Source: Proteobacteria bacterium UBA7415 (GTDB lineage: Bacteria > Pseudomonadota > Gammaproteobacteria > Arenicellales > Arenicellaceae). From it: a stretch of 64,000 bases of DNA. Below the pieces are notes generated by a model, which was given only the letters and a program-made list of their open reading frames with translations, made no database searches and had not been told where the DNA came from. Shown in pieces: positions 29,478-39,311 of this stretch (within the stretch, counting starts at the first letter, position 1; every line of letters starts with the position of its first letter). Where the stretch lies: the NCBI GenBank assembly GCA_002470515.1, contig DKML01000005.1, positions 195,713 through 259,712 on the forward strand, in the 5' to 3' direction. Made by a program: the position numbers and the translations under genes.

Positions 29478-30155
29478 ATGAGAGTTCTAATAGTAGAAGA
29501 CGATCAATTATTGCGAGAGCAGTTAGCGGCTACTCTAAGAGCTAATGATTACGTAGTAGATGTTGCCGTTGACGGCGAAGAGGGCTTATATTTCGCCCAA
29601 GAGTACCCCATTGATCTAGCAATAGTAGATTTGGGTTTACCCAAGCTCGACGGTGTTGAGTTAATCAAGGCGCTGCGTAAGTCTGGTTCGAGCTGTCCAA
29701 TTCTTATTCTTACTGCACGTAGTCGCTGGCAAGAGAAGGTAGAAGGTTTAGAGGCCGGTGCAGACGACTACTTAGCTAAACCTTTTCAGCCGGAAGAACT
29801 ATTGGCAAGGCTGAAAGTATTGTTGCGACGATCCGTGGGTTTAGCCGATAACGTATTGGTTTGTGGGCCTATAAAACTGGATACGTCATCTCAACAAGTA
29901 TTTATGAAAGACGTTCAAGTTACGGTAACTGCATATGAATATCGCTTATTGTCTTACCTAATGTTGCATACGGGTAAGGTAATCTCGAAGCGCGAGTTGG
30001 TGGACCATATATATGAAGAAGACGATGACCGTGACAGCAATACTATCGAGGTATTTATTCGCCGTTTACGTAAAAAACTTGATCCAGATGAGACTCTAAA
30101 GCCAATAGAAACACAACGAGGGCAGGGATATCGTTTTTCAATTCCTAGAGATTAA
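29478..30155 (+). CDS. OmpR-family response regulator (PhoP-like)
   Basis: The 225-residue regulator has a receiver domain with the acidic pair in IVEDDQ, phosphoacceptor Asp51 in AIVDLGLPK, and the switch Lys in DDYLAKPF. A winged-helix DNA-binding domain follows (YEYRLLSYLMLHTGKVISKRELVDHIY, ending GQGYRFSIPRD). The kinase gene follows, so they form one two-component pair. It resembles PhoP; the signal is unknown. Confidence 0.93.
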   Translation: MRVLIVEDDQLLREQLAATLRANDYVVDVAVDGEEGLYFAQEYPIDLAIVDLGLPKLDGVELIKALRKSGSSCPILILTARSRWQEKVEGLEAGADDYLAKPFQPEELLARLKVLLRRSVGLADNVLVCGPIKLDTSSQQVFMKDVQVTVTAYEYRLLSYLMLHTGKVISKRELVDHIYEEDDDRDSNTIEVFIRRLRKKLDPDETLKPIETQRGQGYRFSIPRD

Positions 30156-30224
30156 TAATCTAGCCTCCTGTATGCGCAAGCCAAATAATGTGTGCAAGCC
30201 AAATAAGCTTCAGACGCTAGGTGT

Positions 30225-31577
30225 ATGAGTGCTCTTAGACAAATCGCTCTGCGAACGCGCCTGATTTTACTCGGCTGCGTTTTGTTGTTTGTTTTACTGA
30301 GTGTCGTCAGTATTGGTATTAGCCGCGCATTTCACGACAGCGTAATGGCCAATGCACAAGATTCACTGCGCAACCAAGTGCTACTGCTGTTAGCGAGTAT
30401 GAACGTAGTAAATGGTGAGATCGAGATGCCACTCGTCATGCCAGATCCACGTCTGAGTCAGACCAACTCTAGTTTGTTTGCCCAAATCAGAAACGACGAC
30501 AATCGTGTTTTATGGCGTTCGGCTTCGCTGTTAGATGACGAGATTGTGGTTGATGAACCAGCCACCAGCGAGATCACGTTTCATCCACAAGCGCGCCTAA
30601 GCGGCTCTCAAAAGATTTACGTTACTGACCTCAAAGTAGAGTGGGAAACTGCTGATGGCGTAGTGCCTTTTACTGTTCAGGTTGCTGAACTACAACGAGG
30701 TTATCTTCAAAGACTAGCTGAATACAATAGGCAGGTGCTAACACTGCTGGCATCTTTAGGTGTATTGATACTGGCGGCGTTGGCGCTATTGTTCTATTGG
30801 TTTTTGGGGCCATTAAACCGAATCGCAGAAGAGGTCTCCGAAGTTGAGTCTGGCAAGCGTCGAGAATTCAACGAAGACTATCCAAAAGAGTTGAATCAGC
30901 TCACCCATAATTTAAATCAACTACTAGAACACGAAGACCGCCGAATCGAACGCCACAAGGAAGTTCTTGGCAATCTTGCACATAGTTTAAAAACACCTAT
31001 CGCCATAATGGCAGGATTGAAATTTGATTCTGAGTCGGAAGGCGACGCGCGTGATCAACTTGAGCAAATGCAAGCGATAATTGATTATCAATTAAATAGT
31101 GCTTCGACCATTGGACCGCGACGTTTCTCTCGACCGATTGATGTAAGCGCTGTTTCCCAAAAAATCATTGAATCTCTGACTAAGCTACATAAGTCCAGAG
31201 CCCTTAGCGTAACCACTGATATTGGTGAGCACGTACTCTTTTTTGGTGATGAAGGCGATTGGCATGAACTACTGGGTAACCTATTAGATAACGCTTTTAA
31301 ATGGGCACACAAAGGTGTGTGGGTGACGTTAGAGTCTGTGCAAGGAGACGATGCACAGAGACCAGGCCTGCGCCTAAGTGTTGCTGATGACGGCCCAGGC
31401 TTGAGTGCGCAAGATACTGAGCGAATTACTGAACGCGGCGTTAGGCTAGACACACAGACGCCTGGTCATGGGCTCGGACTGAATATTGTAAAGGGGATTG
31501 TAACTGCCTACGGCGCAGAACTGAGTTTGAGTACCCATGCTGGCGCAGGCACTCAATGGGAAATTCTTATTCGTTAA
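30225..31577 (+). CDS. Sensor histidine kinase (PhoQ-like)
   Basis: The 450-residue kinase has an N-terminal membrane helix (about 12-32), a periplasmic sensor of about 130 residues, and a second helix (about 171-194). A HAMP-like segment, the H box GNLAHSLKTP (His253), the N box LLGNLLDNAFKWAH, and the G boxes VADDGPGLS and GHGLGLNIV complete it. The short periplasmic domain and the LKTP rather than LRTP H box fit the PhoQ/VirA-like class. No acidic Mg-binding patch typical of E. coli PhoQ stands out. Confidence 0.92.
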   Translation: MSALRQIALRTRLILLGCVLLFVLLSVVSIGISRAFHDSVMANAQDSLRNQVLLLLASMNVVNGEIEMPLVMPDPRLSQTNSSLFAQIRNDDNRVLWRSASLLDDEIVVDEPATSEITFHPQARLSGSQKIYVTDLKVEWETADGVVPFTVQVAELQRGYLQRLAEYNRQVLTLLASLGVLILAALALLFYWFLGPLNRIAEEVSEVESGKRREFNEDYPKELNQLTHNLNQLLEHEDRRIERHKEVLGNLAHSLKTPIAIMAGLKFDSESEGDARDQLEQMQAIIDYQLNSASTIGPRRFSRPIDVSAVSQKIIESLTKLHKSRALSVTTDIGEHVLFFGDEGDWHELLGNLLDNAFKWAHKGVWVTLESVQGDDAQRPGLRLSVADDGPGLSAQDTERITERGVRLDTQTPGHGLGLNIVKGIVTAYGAELSLSTHAGAGTQWEILIR

Positions 31578-31610
31578 GCCGTTTGTTTTACGACGACTAA
31601 AATCGCCAGA

Positions 31611-32948
31611 TTAAACCAGTTCGCCCCAAAGGTCATGTTCGTCGCTATTGGTGATTTTAACTTCGACTCTTTGGCCAGCCTTAACGTTCTGCACGTCATT
31701 TAAATACACCACACCGTCTATTTCTGGTGCATCTGCTTTACTGCGCCCAATAGCGCCTTCATCATCCACTTCGTCAATTAAAACGGTCAGCTGCTGACCA
31801 ACTTTTTTGGCGAGCTTGTCGGAACTAATGCCGGCCTGTAGCGTCATAAACTCTTCTAAGCGACGTTCTTTGGTTTCTTCATCAATGGGGTTACCCAGCG
31901 CGTTGGCTGCAGCACCCGCAACAGGTGAGTACTTAAACGCACCAACACGATCAAGTTGCGCGTCGTTGACAAAGTCTAATAGTTCTTTGAATTCATCTTC
32001 GGTTTCACCCGGAAAGCCCACAATGAATGTGCTGCGAATGGTAATGTCTGAACACACATCGCGCCAAGCTTTAACCCGCTTAAGAGTGTTGTCGATAGCG
32101 CCAGGTCTTTTCATCGCTTTAAGCACGCGAGGCGAGCCGTGCTGAAAAGGAATGTCCAAGTAAGGCAACAGCTTACCTTCAGCCATTAAGGGAATAATAT
32201 GGTCTACATGCGGGTAGGGGTATACATAGTGCAAGCGTACCCATGGCGCATCACCTTGATCGTCGCGCAATGTTGAGAGCGCATTGCATAGATCTAACAT
32301 CTTTGCTTTAACCGGCATGCCTTGATGAAAACTGGTTGCATACTTGGTATCTACACCATAAGCGCTAGTATCTTGTGAGATCACTAGCAGTTCTTTAACA
32401 CCAGACTTAACCAGACCGGCGGCTTCAGCGACTACCTCGTTGGCGGGCCTACTTACTAAATCTCCACGCATTGAGGGAATAATGCAAAATGTACAACGGT
32501 GGTTGCAGCCTTCTGATATTTTTAAATAGGCATAGTGGCGTGGCGTTAGTTTTATACCCTGGGGTGGTACTAGATCTAAATGCGGGTTGTGTTCTTTAAC
32601 GTACGGCGCGTGTTGCTTAACGGCACCAACAACTTGCTCGTAGGCGTGAGGGCCAGATACGTCTAGCACCTTAGGGTGTACATCAAGAATATCGCTCTCG
32701 GTTGCTCCCATGCAGCCCGTAACAATCACTTTGCCGTTTTCGCGCAATGCTTCGCCAATGGTATCGAGCGACTCTTGTTTGGCGGCGTCGATAAAGCCAC
32801 AGGTGTTTACAACCACCATGTCAGCGTCTTCGTAGGTCGGTACAATGTCGTAACCGTCGGTACGGAGTTGAGTCAAAATGCGTTCGGAGTCCACTAATGC
32901 TTTAGGGCAACCGAGACTAATAAATCCTATTTTTGGCGCAGCGTTCAT
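31611..32948 (-). CDS. rimO: Ribosomal protein S12 methylthiotransferase RimO
   Basis: RimO adds a methylthio group to an aspartate of ribosomal protein S12 using two iron-sulfur clusters. The 445-residue protein begins [22 protein letters not shown]. It holds the cluster cysteines [14 protein letters not shown] and VTGCMG, the radical SAM motif [11 protein letters not shown], and a C-terminal TRAM domain. ATG 32948 is used, not the upstream in-frame start. It converges with the histidine kinase gene. Confidence 0.96.
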   Translation of the reverse strand: MNAAPKIGFISLGCPKALVDSERILTQLRTDGYDIVPTYEDADMVVVNTCGFIDAAKQESLDTIGEALRENGKVIVTGCMGATESDILDVHPKVLDVSGPHAYEQVVGAVKQHAPYVKEHNPHLDLVPPQGIKLTPRHYAYLKISEGCNHRCTFCIIPSMRGDLVSRPANEVVAEAAGLVKSGVKELLVISQDTSAYGVDTKYATSFHQGMPVKAKMLDLCNALSTLRDDQGDAPWVRLHYVYPYPHVDHIIPLMAEGKLLPYLDIPFQHGSPRVLKAMKRPGAIDNTLKRVKAWRDVCSDITIRSTFIVGFPGETEDEFKELLDFVNDAQLDRVGAFKYSPVAGAAANALGNPIDEETKERRLEEFMTLQAGISSDKLAKKVGQQLTVLIDEVDDEGAIGRSKADAPEIDGVVYLNDVQNVKAGQRVEVKITNSDEHDLWGELV

Positions 32949-33075
32949 GCTAAATGTTAACAACAATTTGAATGGCGCTAGTATAGCCTACCTATTGGAG
33001 CACTCGCATACATAAACAATCGAATACGCTACTTAATAGCGATCACTCTGCTAACCCATACTAACGTCCTAATTG

Positions 33076-33996
33076 ATGTCAAATCTTCCGCTAGTTACAC
33101 ACCCCAGTTACAGTTTTGATTTTCCGAGCAAGCATCGCTTTCCAATGGCGAAGTTCGGCTTACTGCGTGACTACTTGGTAGAACAGGGTATCGCAACGCC
33201 AGCCAATTTAATTCGACCAGGTGAAGCGCGCGTAGAGGTTCTTGAGCAAGCACATTGTCCACAATACTTAGAACGGTTTGTGTCAGGAGCTATGAGCGCC
33301 GCGAAGATACGCCGAATGGGCTTGCCGTGGAGTAAGGCGTTGGTAAAGCGGACTTTAATCTCGCCAAACGGGACCTTCTTAACCGCACAACTTGCGCTTA
33401 AAACGGGACTAGCATGTCATTTAGCAGGCGGCACGCATCATGCGCATTACGACTTTGCTTCCGGGTATTGCATCCTCAATGACTTGGCAATTACAGCGAA
33501 ATGCCTGCTTGAGCAAGGTAAGGTGAACTCGGTACTGATATTTGATTGCGACGTACACCAAGGTGATGGAACAGCCACTATTTTGGCCAATGAACCCCGA
33601 GCGTTTACTTGTTCAATCCATTGTGAAAAGAACTTTCCTCAACGAAAAGCAAAAAGCGACCTTGATGTGAATGTTCCTAAAGGGGCGAGTGATGACGAGT
33701 ACCTAAACATAGTACAGACCACTCTTGATGATGTTCTCGCGAGAGTGTCACCAGACCTGGTTATTTACGATGCAGGGGTAGATGTATATTCTGAAGACCC
33801 GCTAGGCCTGCTCAAAGTGAGTCTAGAGGGCTTACGCGTAAGAGATAGACTCGTTTTAGAGACGTTGAGATCTGCGCAAATCCCTGTGGCTACGGTGATT
33901 GGCGGGGGATACGACATTGATCAAAGAGCGTTAGCCCGTCGTCACGCAATCGTTGTAGAAGAAGCACACAATATAACGATGAGTGCTTCCTCTTGA
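33076..33996 (+). CDS. Histone deacetylase superfamily protein
   Basis: The 306-residue product has the class II-type HDAC core: GGTHHAHYDFASGYCILND with the catalytic His pair, FDCDVHQGDGTA with zinc-binding Asp and His, and YDAGVDVYSEDPLG with the third ligand. Bacterial members deacetylate acetylpolyamines, acetoin-related or protein substrates; which one applies is not shown. ATG 33076 is used instead of the TTG one codon before. Confidence 0.88.
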   Translation: MSNLPLVTHPSYSFDFPSKHRFPMAKFGLLRDYLVEQGIATPANLIRPGEARVEVLEQAHCPQYLERFVSGAMSAAKIRRMGLPWSKALVKRTLISPNGTFLTAQLALKTGLACHLAGGTHHAHYDFASGYCILNDLAITAKCLLEQGKVNSVLIFDCDVHQGDGTATILANEPRAFTCSIHCEKNFPQRKAKSDLDVNVPKGASDDEYLNIVQTTLDDVLARVSPDLVIYDAGVDVYSEDPLGLLKVSLEGLRVRDRLVLETLRSAQIPVATVIGGGYDIDQRALARRHAIVVEEAHNITMSASS

Positions 33997-34066
33997 GGAG
34001 CTTATTTAGGTCAAGGGCCGCGAAAGTAGATTGGCCCAAATACTAACTGGCTAATTAAGCGCCGAA

Positions 34067-34459
34067 CTAAAGATTAAACTTATTGTCGTAATGTCGCAGG
34101 CTATAAAGCGCGTAACAAGCCGCTAACATAGGCCATGCAGCGAAAAACAAAAGGTTAGGGCTCTCGAACGCATTTAGATAATTGCTGATCGGCGTAACGG
34201 TTGAAACGCCGTGAATAATAAGCACGATGAGATAAGTTATGTCCTTAAAACGACCGATCAAGAATAGGGCGATTAAGATTAATTCAGCAACGGCGATACC
34301 TGTCATGATTTGCGTGCTGATGCCGCTGATAAAGTAAAAATGGTCAAAAACGTTAATTGCATGTGATGGGTTAACAAATTTGTCGACAGTCCACATGATC
34401 AATACCAGCGCGACACTAATTCTAATCAGGAACAATGCAGTTGATAGTTTGCCTTGCAT
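34067..34459 (-). CDS. DoxX-like small membrane protein
   Basis: The 130-residue product has four hydrophobic segments. It opens with LFLIRISVALVLIMWTVDKFVNPSHA, the DoxX-type first helix followed by a conserved K-F/W segment. The function is unknown in this size class. It lies 50 bases downstream of avtA on the same strand. Confidence 0.65.
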   Translation of the reverse strand: MQGKLSTALFLIRISVALVLIMWTVDKFVNPSHAINVFDHFYFISGISTQIMTGIAVAELILIALFLIGRFKDITYLIVLIIHGVSTVTPISNYLNAFESPNLLFFAAWPMLAACYALYSLRHYDNKFNL

Positions 34460-34509
34460 AACGATACCTTTGTTTGGTTGTTTAAATTAATACTCTGTTT
34501 TCAGATCGC

Positions 34510-35763
34510 TTATCCGCCAAATGAGCGACGAATTTCTTCGGCTATAAGTGCGAAGCCGCGTTCAATTTTGTCAGCAGGCTGCGCGTAATTCAATCGCAAG
34601 CACTCTTGGCGGTGACGCCAGCTAGAATCGATCTCAATAAAGAAGTCTTCGCCAGGAATAACCAGAACATGACGCGTCTTAAGTCGCTGGTACAGCTCCT
34701 TGCTGGTGATAGGCATTCCTTCGACCCATAGCCACATAAAAAATGCGCCTTCAGGCTTGTGGAACTTAACCGGTAAGTCTGCAAAGTGTTTGTAAAAACA
34801 AGCTTTAGCAAATTCGATTTTTTCTTGATAGAACGGCTTTAGAACGTTCTCGCAAAGGTTTTTAATTTCGCGATCTTCGATCATGCTGGTCATTAACGCG
34901 GCCCCCATACTGTGCGGGGCCAATGTCACAATGCTGCTGATGCGACCAAACAGCGCGATAATGTCTTCGTTAGCGACCACGATTCCAGTTCGTGCACCCG
35001 GCAAGCCAAGCTTTGAAAGTGACATACATAGAATGGTGTTTTCGTTCCAAAACGGAGATACATCCTCGTAAATTACGTTAGGGAATGGTTGACCATAGGC
35101 ATTGTCCACAATTAACGGGATATTGTGTTTAAGAGCAAGCTCATTCAGTTTAGCTAACTCTGAGTTAGTCACGACGTTGCCAGTAGGATTGGTTGGTCTA
35201 GACAGGCAAATGGCCGCCACATCGTCGCCGATGTGTAAGCTGTCGAAGTCGATTCGATACTTAAACATTTTATCGTCAAGTTCTTGAATCGTAGGCAAAT
35301 TAGCCGAGAACATTTGCTCGGTTATCCCTGCGTCTGCATACCCAATGTATTCTGGCGCCAAAGGAAACAAAATTTTCTTGCTGCTCCCGTCTGGCATTGC
35401 ACCGGCGAGTGCGTTGAATAGATAGAAAAAACTGTTTTGGCTGCCGTTTGTAAGCGCAATATTGTTAGCGCTTAAGCCCCAACCGTATTGATCGTTTAGG
35501 TAATCAGCAAGCACCTCTCTAAATCGTTGGTTACCGTGCGGGCCGTCATACGTGCCTATCGCTTGTGCAAAATCTTTACTGCTCACGAGCTTTTGCATTT
35601 CGCGTGCGAATAGCTCCTGAGCTTCAGGGATAAAAGCGGGGTTACCACCACCTAACATGCATAAGTCGGGATGACCTTTGACGAATGCGTCGCCTAGGTC
35701 CGCCATTAGTTGATTAATGCCAGTGGGGCGATAAAATTTTGATCCGAATTTGGACAGTTGCAT
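34510..35763 (-). CDS. avtA: Valine--pyruvate aminotransferase
   Basis: AvtA interconverts valine and pyruvate with 2-oxoisovalerate and alanine, using PLP. The 417-residue protein matches AvtA in MLGGGNPAFIPE, YDGPHGNQRF, TNGSQNSFFYLFN, LFPLAPEYIGYADAG, SRPTNPTGNV, DNAYGQPFPN, and the Schiff-base lysine in MSLSKLGLPGARTG. The length agrees with AvtA. It could form an operon with the DoxX-like gene. Confidence 0.94.
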   Translation of the reverse strand: MQLSKFGSKFYRPTGINQLMADLGDAFVKGHPDLCMLGGGNPAFIPEAQELFAREMQKLVSSKDFAQAIGTYDGPHGNQRFREVLADYLNDQYGWGLSANNIALTNGSQNSFFYLFNALAGAMPDGSSKKILFPLAPEYIGYADAGITEQMFSANLPTIQELDDKMFKYRIDFDSLHIGDDVAAICLSRPTNPTGNVVTNSELAKLNELALKHNIPLIVDNAYGQPFPNVIYEDVSPFWNENTILCMSLSKLGLPGARTGIVVANEDIIALFGRISSIVTLAPHSMGAALMTSMIEDREIKNLCENVLKPFYQEKIEFAKACFYKHFADLPVKFHKPEGAFFMWLWVEGMPITSKELYQRLKTRHVLVIPGEDFFIEIDSSWRHRQECLRLNYAQPADKIERGFALIAEEIRRSFGG

Positions 35764-36028
35764 GGAATGCTCTTATTTTTTATTTTGTATTGAGAGTGTA
35801 ACTTTTGCGGTTAGCTCAATCTACTGTTCAACTTACTGTTCAATCTAACTAAAGACTCGCGAGTTAATCACGATTTGGTCGTCGTATTAAAAGGTCTTAT
35901 TAACACGCGGATGCTATCATCTAAAACACTGTTTTGCCTTACAAATACCGTATAGTGGGTGACGAAAATGACATCTCCAAAATTGTGCTGAAGCCTTGCA
36001 GTACACCCCTTTAATTGGTTCTTAGTGA

Positions 36029-36997
36029 CTAATTAACTAGGTTCAGTGCCTTCCCTTGTAAGTGGTTTTGAATGTTGTCCACCAAGATATCAACCAGCCG
36101 TTGCATTGCAGCATCACTCGCCCAAGCGATATGAGGAGTAACAATCACATTTGGTCTTTTCGCTAACTCTATTAGAGGGTGGTCGGCTTTAGGTGGCTCT
36201 TGAGCCAACACATCGATACCTAGGCCCCCAATCAGACCCGACTCTATGGCGTAGACTGCCGCGCTTTCATCCACAATGCCGCCTCTAGCCGTGTTAATCA
36301 CAATGGCGTGCGGCTGCATCAGTTTAAATTGCGATGTGCTTATTAGGTTTGCGGTGCTGTCGTTTAGATCACAGTGCAGGCTGATTACGTCAGCCTTTTG
36401 CAAAACGTCGTTTAACGGCAAATGCTGAGCATAGGTAGACTTTTTGTCACTGCGCGCCGTATAAATAACCTGCATGCCTAAGCCGTGGGCAAGTTGGGCG
36501 GTTGCTTGACCTAACGCTCCAAATCCAACGATCCCTAATACTGAGTCACTAAGGTCCTTGATAGGTTCTTTAAATAAACAAAAAGCAGAACTTTTGCTCC
36601 ATTCACCATTGGCCACATGTTGCCGGTAGGGAAGTAGCTGCCGGCGTAAATTTAGCATCAGCATAATGGCGTGTTCTGGAACGCTGGTAGTCGCATAGGA
36701 AGGAATGTTGCTTACGCTGACACCTCTAGCGCGACACGCCTTGGTGTCAATAATGTTGTAGCCGGTGGCAGCGACAGCGATGTGTTTGAGGTCTGGACAA
36801 GAATCTAATACGTTCTGGTCGATAACAACCTTGTTGGTTATCGCAACCTGAGCGCCAGACAGCCGTTTAACAGTTTGTTGGGCTGTTGTGGTTGCGTGTT
36901 CTTTAAACGTGACTGTGGAGCCAGCGGGCGCTGTAATCTCAGACAATTTAATGTGTGACGCTAGACCATCACGGTCTAAAAATACTATCTTAGGCAT
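36029..36997 (-). CDS. hprA: D-2-hydroxyacid dehydrogenase (hydroxypyruvate reductase-like)
   Basis: The 322-residue product starts KIVFLDRDGL and contains AVAATGYNIIDTKACRARGVSVSN, a pattern of the glycerate dehydrogenase/hydroxypyruvate reductase branch. NAD binding is by GIVGFGALGQATA; the catalytic residues are Arg in NTARGGIVDE, Glu in LAQEPP, and His in TPHIAWAS. It probably reduces hydroxypyruvate or glyoxylate. The 265-base gap to avtA shows nothing recognisable. Confidence 0.8.
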   Translation of the reverse strand: MPKIVFLDRDGLASHIKLSEITAPAGSTVTFKEHATTTAQQTVKRLSGAQVAITNKVVIDQNVLDSCPDLKHIAVAATGYNIIDTKACRARGVSVSNIPSYATTSVPEHAIMLMLNLRRQLLPYRQHVANGEWSKSSAFCLFKEPIKDLSDSVLGIVGFGALGQATAQLAHGLGMQVIYTARSDKKSTYAQHLPLNDVLQKADVISLHCDLNDSTANLISTSQFKLMQPHAIVINTARGGIVDESAAVYAIESGLIGGLGIDVLAQEPPKADHPLIELAKRPNVIVTPHIAWASDAAMQRLVDILVDNIQNHLQGKALNLVN

Positions 36998-37291
36998 AAT
37001 CTGGATAATGAATTGTTTTTTGAACGATTTGGCATTAATTATTCAGCTAGTCATATAAATTCAGCATTGAACTGGCCGCGACCATTGTTAGTATAACGCT
37101 TGTAGAGAGTGTGGCTAAATAGGTTGGCGGCTAAGGAATATCAGCATAAATTGCATTGTCCCAGAGTAATGGGTATGCGCTCTAGTCGTTTGCTTAAAGT
37201 GGTGGTATAAACCGTATGCGTTTATTCATTTTAATCGCTGTTTAGATACCCTGATTTATTAAGCAACCGTCTTTAGAATAGGAGTTTCATC

Positions 37292-38815
37292 TTGTCTGCA
37301 CCAACACAATCTACGCCATCAAATCCCGATCAATTTGTTATCGCTTTAGACCAAGGTACAACCAGTTCGCGTGCTGTTCTATTTGACCACAAGGCCGATA
37401 TCGTTGATGTGTCGCAGCTTGAGTTCAAGCAATATTTTCCTAAACCGGGTTGGGTGGAGCACGATGCCAATGAAATATGGGATAGCCAGTTTTCGGTTTT
37501 ACAGCGTCTAGTTGCTAACAACCAACTAACCCCTGAAGATATTGCGGCCGTCGGGATCACCAATCAACGAGAAACCACCGTCGTTTGGAATAGGCGCACG
37601 GGTAAGCCAGTTTACAACGCGATTGTTTGGCAAGACCGCAGAACAGCCGCTCGCTGTGATGAAATTACAGAGCTAGGGTGGGCTGAGCGTGTTCAAGAAA
37701 AAACGGGGTTAGTGATCGATGCTTATTTTTCAGGAACAAAAATCGAGTGGATCCTTAACAATGTAGAAGGAGCGCGAGACGCGGCCGAAACGGGAGACCT
37801 TTTGTTTGGCACTATCGACACCTGGGTTATTTGGAATCTAACAGAAGGCCGGGTACACGCCACTGAACCAAGTAATGCCGCGCGTACTATGTTGATGAAC
37901 ATCAACACGGGAGAGTGGGACAAGGATTTGTTAGAACTGTTTAATATTCCTACATCCATGCTTCCTGAGATTAAGGACAGCTCTGATGATTTTGGGCATT
38001 TTAGTTTTCAAGGTAAAGAGGTTCCTATTGCGGGTGTGGCTGGTGACCAACAAGCCGCGCTATTTGGTCAGACTTGTTTTGAAAAGGGTATGGCTAAAAA
38101 TACCTACGGTACAGGCTGCTTTATGCTGATGAATACAGGGTCGCAGCGAATTAATAGTGAATGTGGTTTGTTAAGTACAATCGCTTGGTCGATCGATGGA
38201 AAAATCACCTATGCCTTAGAAGGCAGTGTGTTTATTGGAGGTGCGGCCATCCAGTGGTTGCGCGATGAGTTAAAGTTTATTGACGATGCGAGTGAGTCCG
38301 AAGCGCTTGCTCTTAAAGCCCACCCAGACAGTCGCTTAGTAGTGGTGCCCGCATTTGCTGGCTTAGGTGCGCCCCATTGGGACATGTATGCACGCGGCGC
38401 TATATTTGGTTTAACACGGGACTCGGGCCAAGCGGAAATCACTAAGGCCACGCTCGAATCATTGGCGTATCAAATCTACGACGTACTACATGCAATGCAA
38501 AAAGACAGTGGCATTAATTTGAGCCAGCTTAACGTTGATGGCGGGGCGATTGCCAACAACTTTTTAGCGCAGTTTCAGGCGGATATTCTGCAAACCCCAG
38601 TGGTCAGACCTAAGGTGTTGGAGTCTACCGCACTAGGAGCGGCTTACTTAGCTGGGCTTAGAGTCGGCTACTGGACTATGAAAGACCTAACGAAAGTGCG
38701 TGAAGTTGAACGCGAATTCAAACCAGCCATGCAGCCAGAAATTGCGGAACGAATGATCGCGCGTTGGCATAAAGCAGTTGAACGCAGTAAGGAATGGGTA
38801 GAAGCAGATGTCTGA
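37292..38815 (+). CDS. glpK: Glycerol kinase
   Basis: GlpK phosphorylates glycerol to glycerol 3-phosphate. The 507-residue FGGY-family protein has ALDQGTTSSRAVLFD at the ATP site, GITNQRETT, VWQDRRTA, and TYGTGCFMLMNTG, and the C-terminal GGAIANNFLAQFQADIL. The start is TTG with an AGGAG ribosome site nine bases ahead; no better ATG preserves the N-terminus. glpF and glpD are not adjacent. It overlaps slyX by eight bases. Confidence 0.96.
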   Translation: MSAPTQSTPSNPDQFVIALDQGTTSSRAVLFDHKADIVDVSQLEFKQYFPKPGWVEHDANEIWDSQFSVLQRLVANNQLTPEDIAAVGITNQRETTVVWNRRTGKPVYNAIVWQDRRTAARCDEITELGWAERVQEKTGLVIDAYFSGTKIEWILNNVEGARDAAETGDLLFGTIDTWVIWNLTEGRVHATEPSNAARTMLMNINTGEWDKDLLELFNIPTSMLPEIKDSSDDFGHFSFQGKEVPIAGVAGDQQAALFGQTCFEKGMAKNTYGTGCFMLMNTGSQRINSECGLLSTIAWSIDGKITYALEGSVFIGGAAIQWLRDELKFIDDASESEALALKAHPDSRLVVVPAFAGLGAPHWDMYARGAIFGLTRDSGQAEITKATLESLAYQIYDVLHAMQKDSGINLSQLNVDGGAIANNFLAQFQADILQTPVVRPKVLESTALGAAYLAGLRVGYWTMKDLTKVREVEREFKPAMQPEIAERMIARWHKAVERSKEWVEADV

Positions 38816-39020
38816 TTCATCACGGCTTATCTCGCTGGAAGTTAAAGTGTCGTTTCTTGAGGATACGCTTCAGCAAATCAGTGACGAGTTTTTACTCTTG
38901 CAGAAAGAGATGCAAGGGCTGAAACTCTTGAACCAACAGTTAAAGAGTAAGATGCAAACTATGCAGAGCGGTTCAGAAGTGCTCGACTCAGGAGAGTCGG
39001 ATAGACCGCCGCATTATTAG
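38808..39020 (+). CDS. slyX: SlyX family protein
   Basis: The 70-residue protein is a short coiled coil (LEVKVSFLEDTLQQISDEFLLLQKEMQGL) ending in DRPPHY, the hallmark SlyX tail. The start ATG lies inside the end of glpK, so translation is coupled. No function is established for SlyX. Confidence 0.88.
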   Translation: MSDSSRLISLEVKVSFLEDTLQQISDEFLLLQKEMQGLKLLNQQLKSKMQTMQSGSEVLDSGESDRPPHY

Positions 39021-39074
39021 AGACATTGAGAGCGCTCCAATAAGAGAGCGACAACCACTGTGAAAATCACTAAG

Positions 39075-39094
39075 TACTGTATAAAACGACAAAG
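39075..39094 (+). promoter_or_regulatory. Imperfect upstream SOS-box-like site
   Basis: The core CTGT-ATAAAACG-ACAA differs from the LexA consensus CTGT-N8-ACAG at one base. A second TACTGTAT half-site follows 20 bases on (39095-39102). Both are about 150 bases upstream of the two good sites before recA. Confidence 0.35.
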
Positions 39095-39241
39095 TACTGT
39101 ATGAAAAATCGTAACATTACAGAGAAAAGTAGGTCGAATAGTAGATTTTGGAGCCTAAAACGCTCAATAAATTAGGCGAAGAAGCCTGGACTTGCTGACT
39201 CTTGAGCTGTTTTGATACGATTCTAGAAAATATTATTGCAA

Positions 39242-39282
39242 TACTGTTGACCTATACAGTAATACTGTATAAATTAACAGCT
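39242..39282 (+). promoter_or_regulatory. Two tandem LexA (SOS) boxes over the recA promoter
   Basis: Box 1 (39242-39261) has CTGT-TGACCTAT-ACAG within TACTG...CAGTA, close to the full consensus. Box 2 (39263-39282) has CTGT-ATAAATTA-ACAG. A TTGACC -35 (39247-39252) lies inside box 1 and a TATAAA -10 (39268-39273) inside box 2, 15 bases apart. LexA binding would block RNA polymerase directly, the expected SOS control of recA. Confidence 0.88.
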
Positions 39283-39311
39283 TACCCGCAACACAGAATT
39301 TGGAGATCCTC

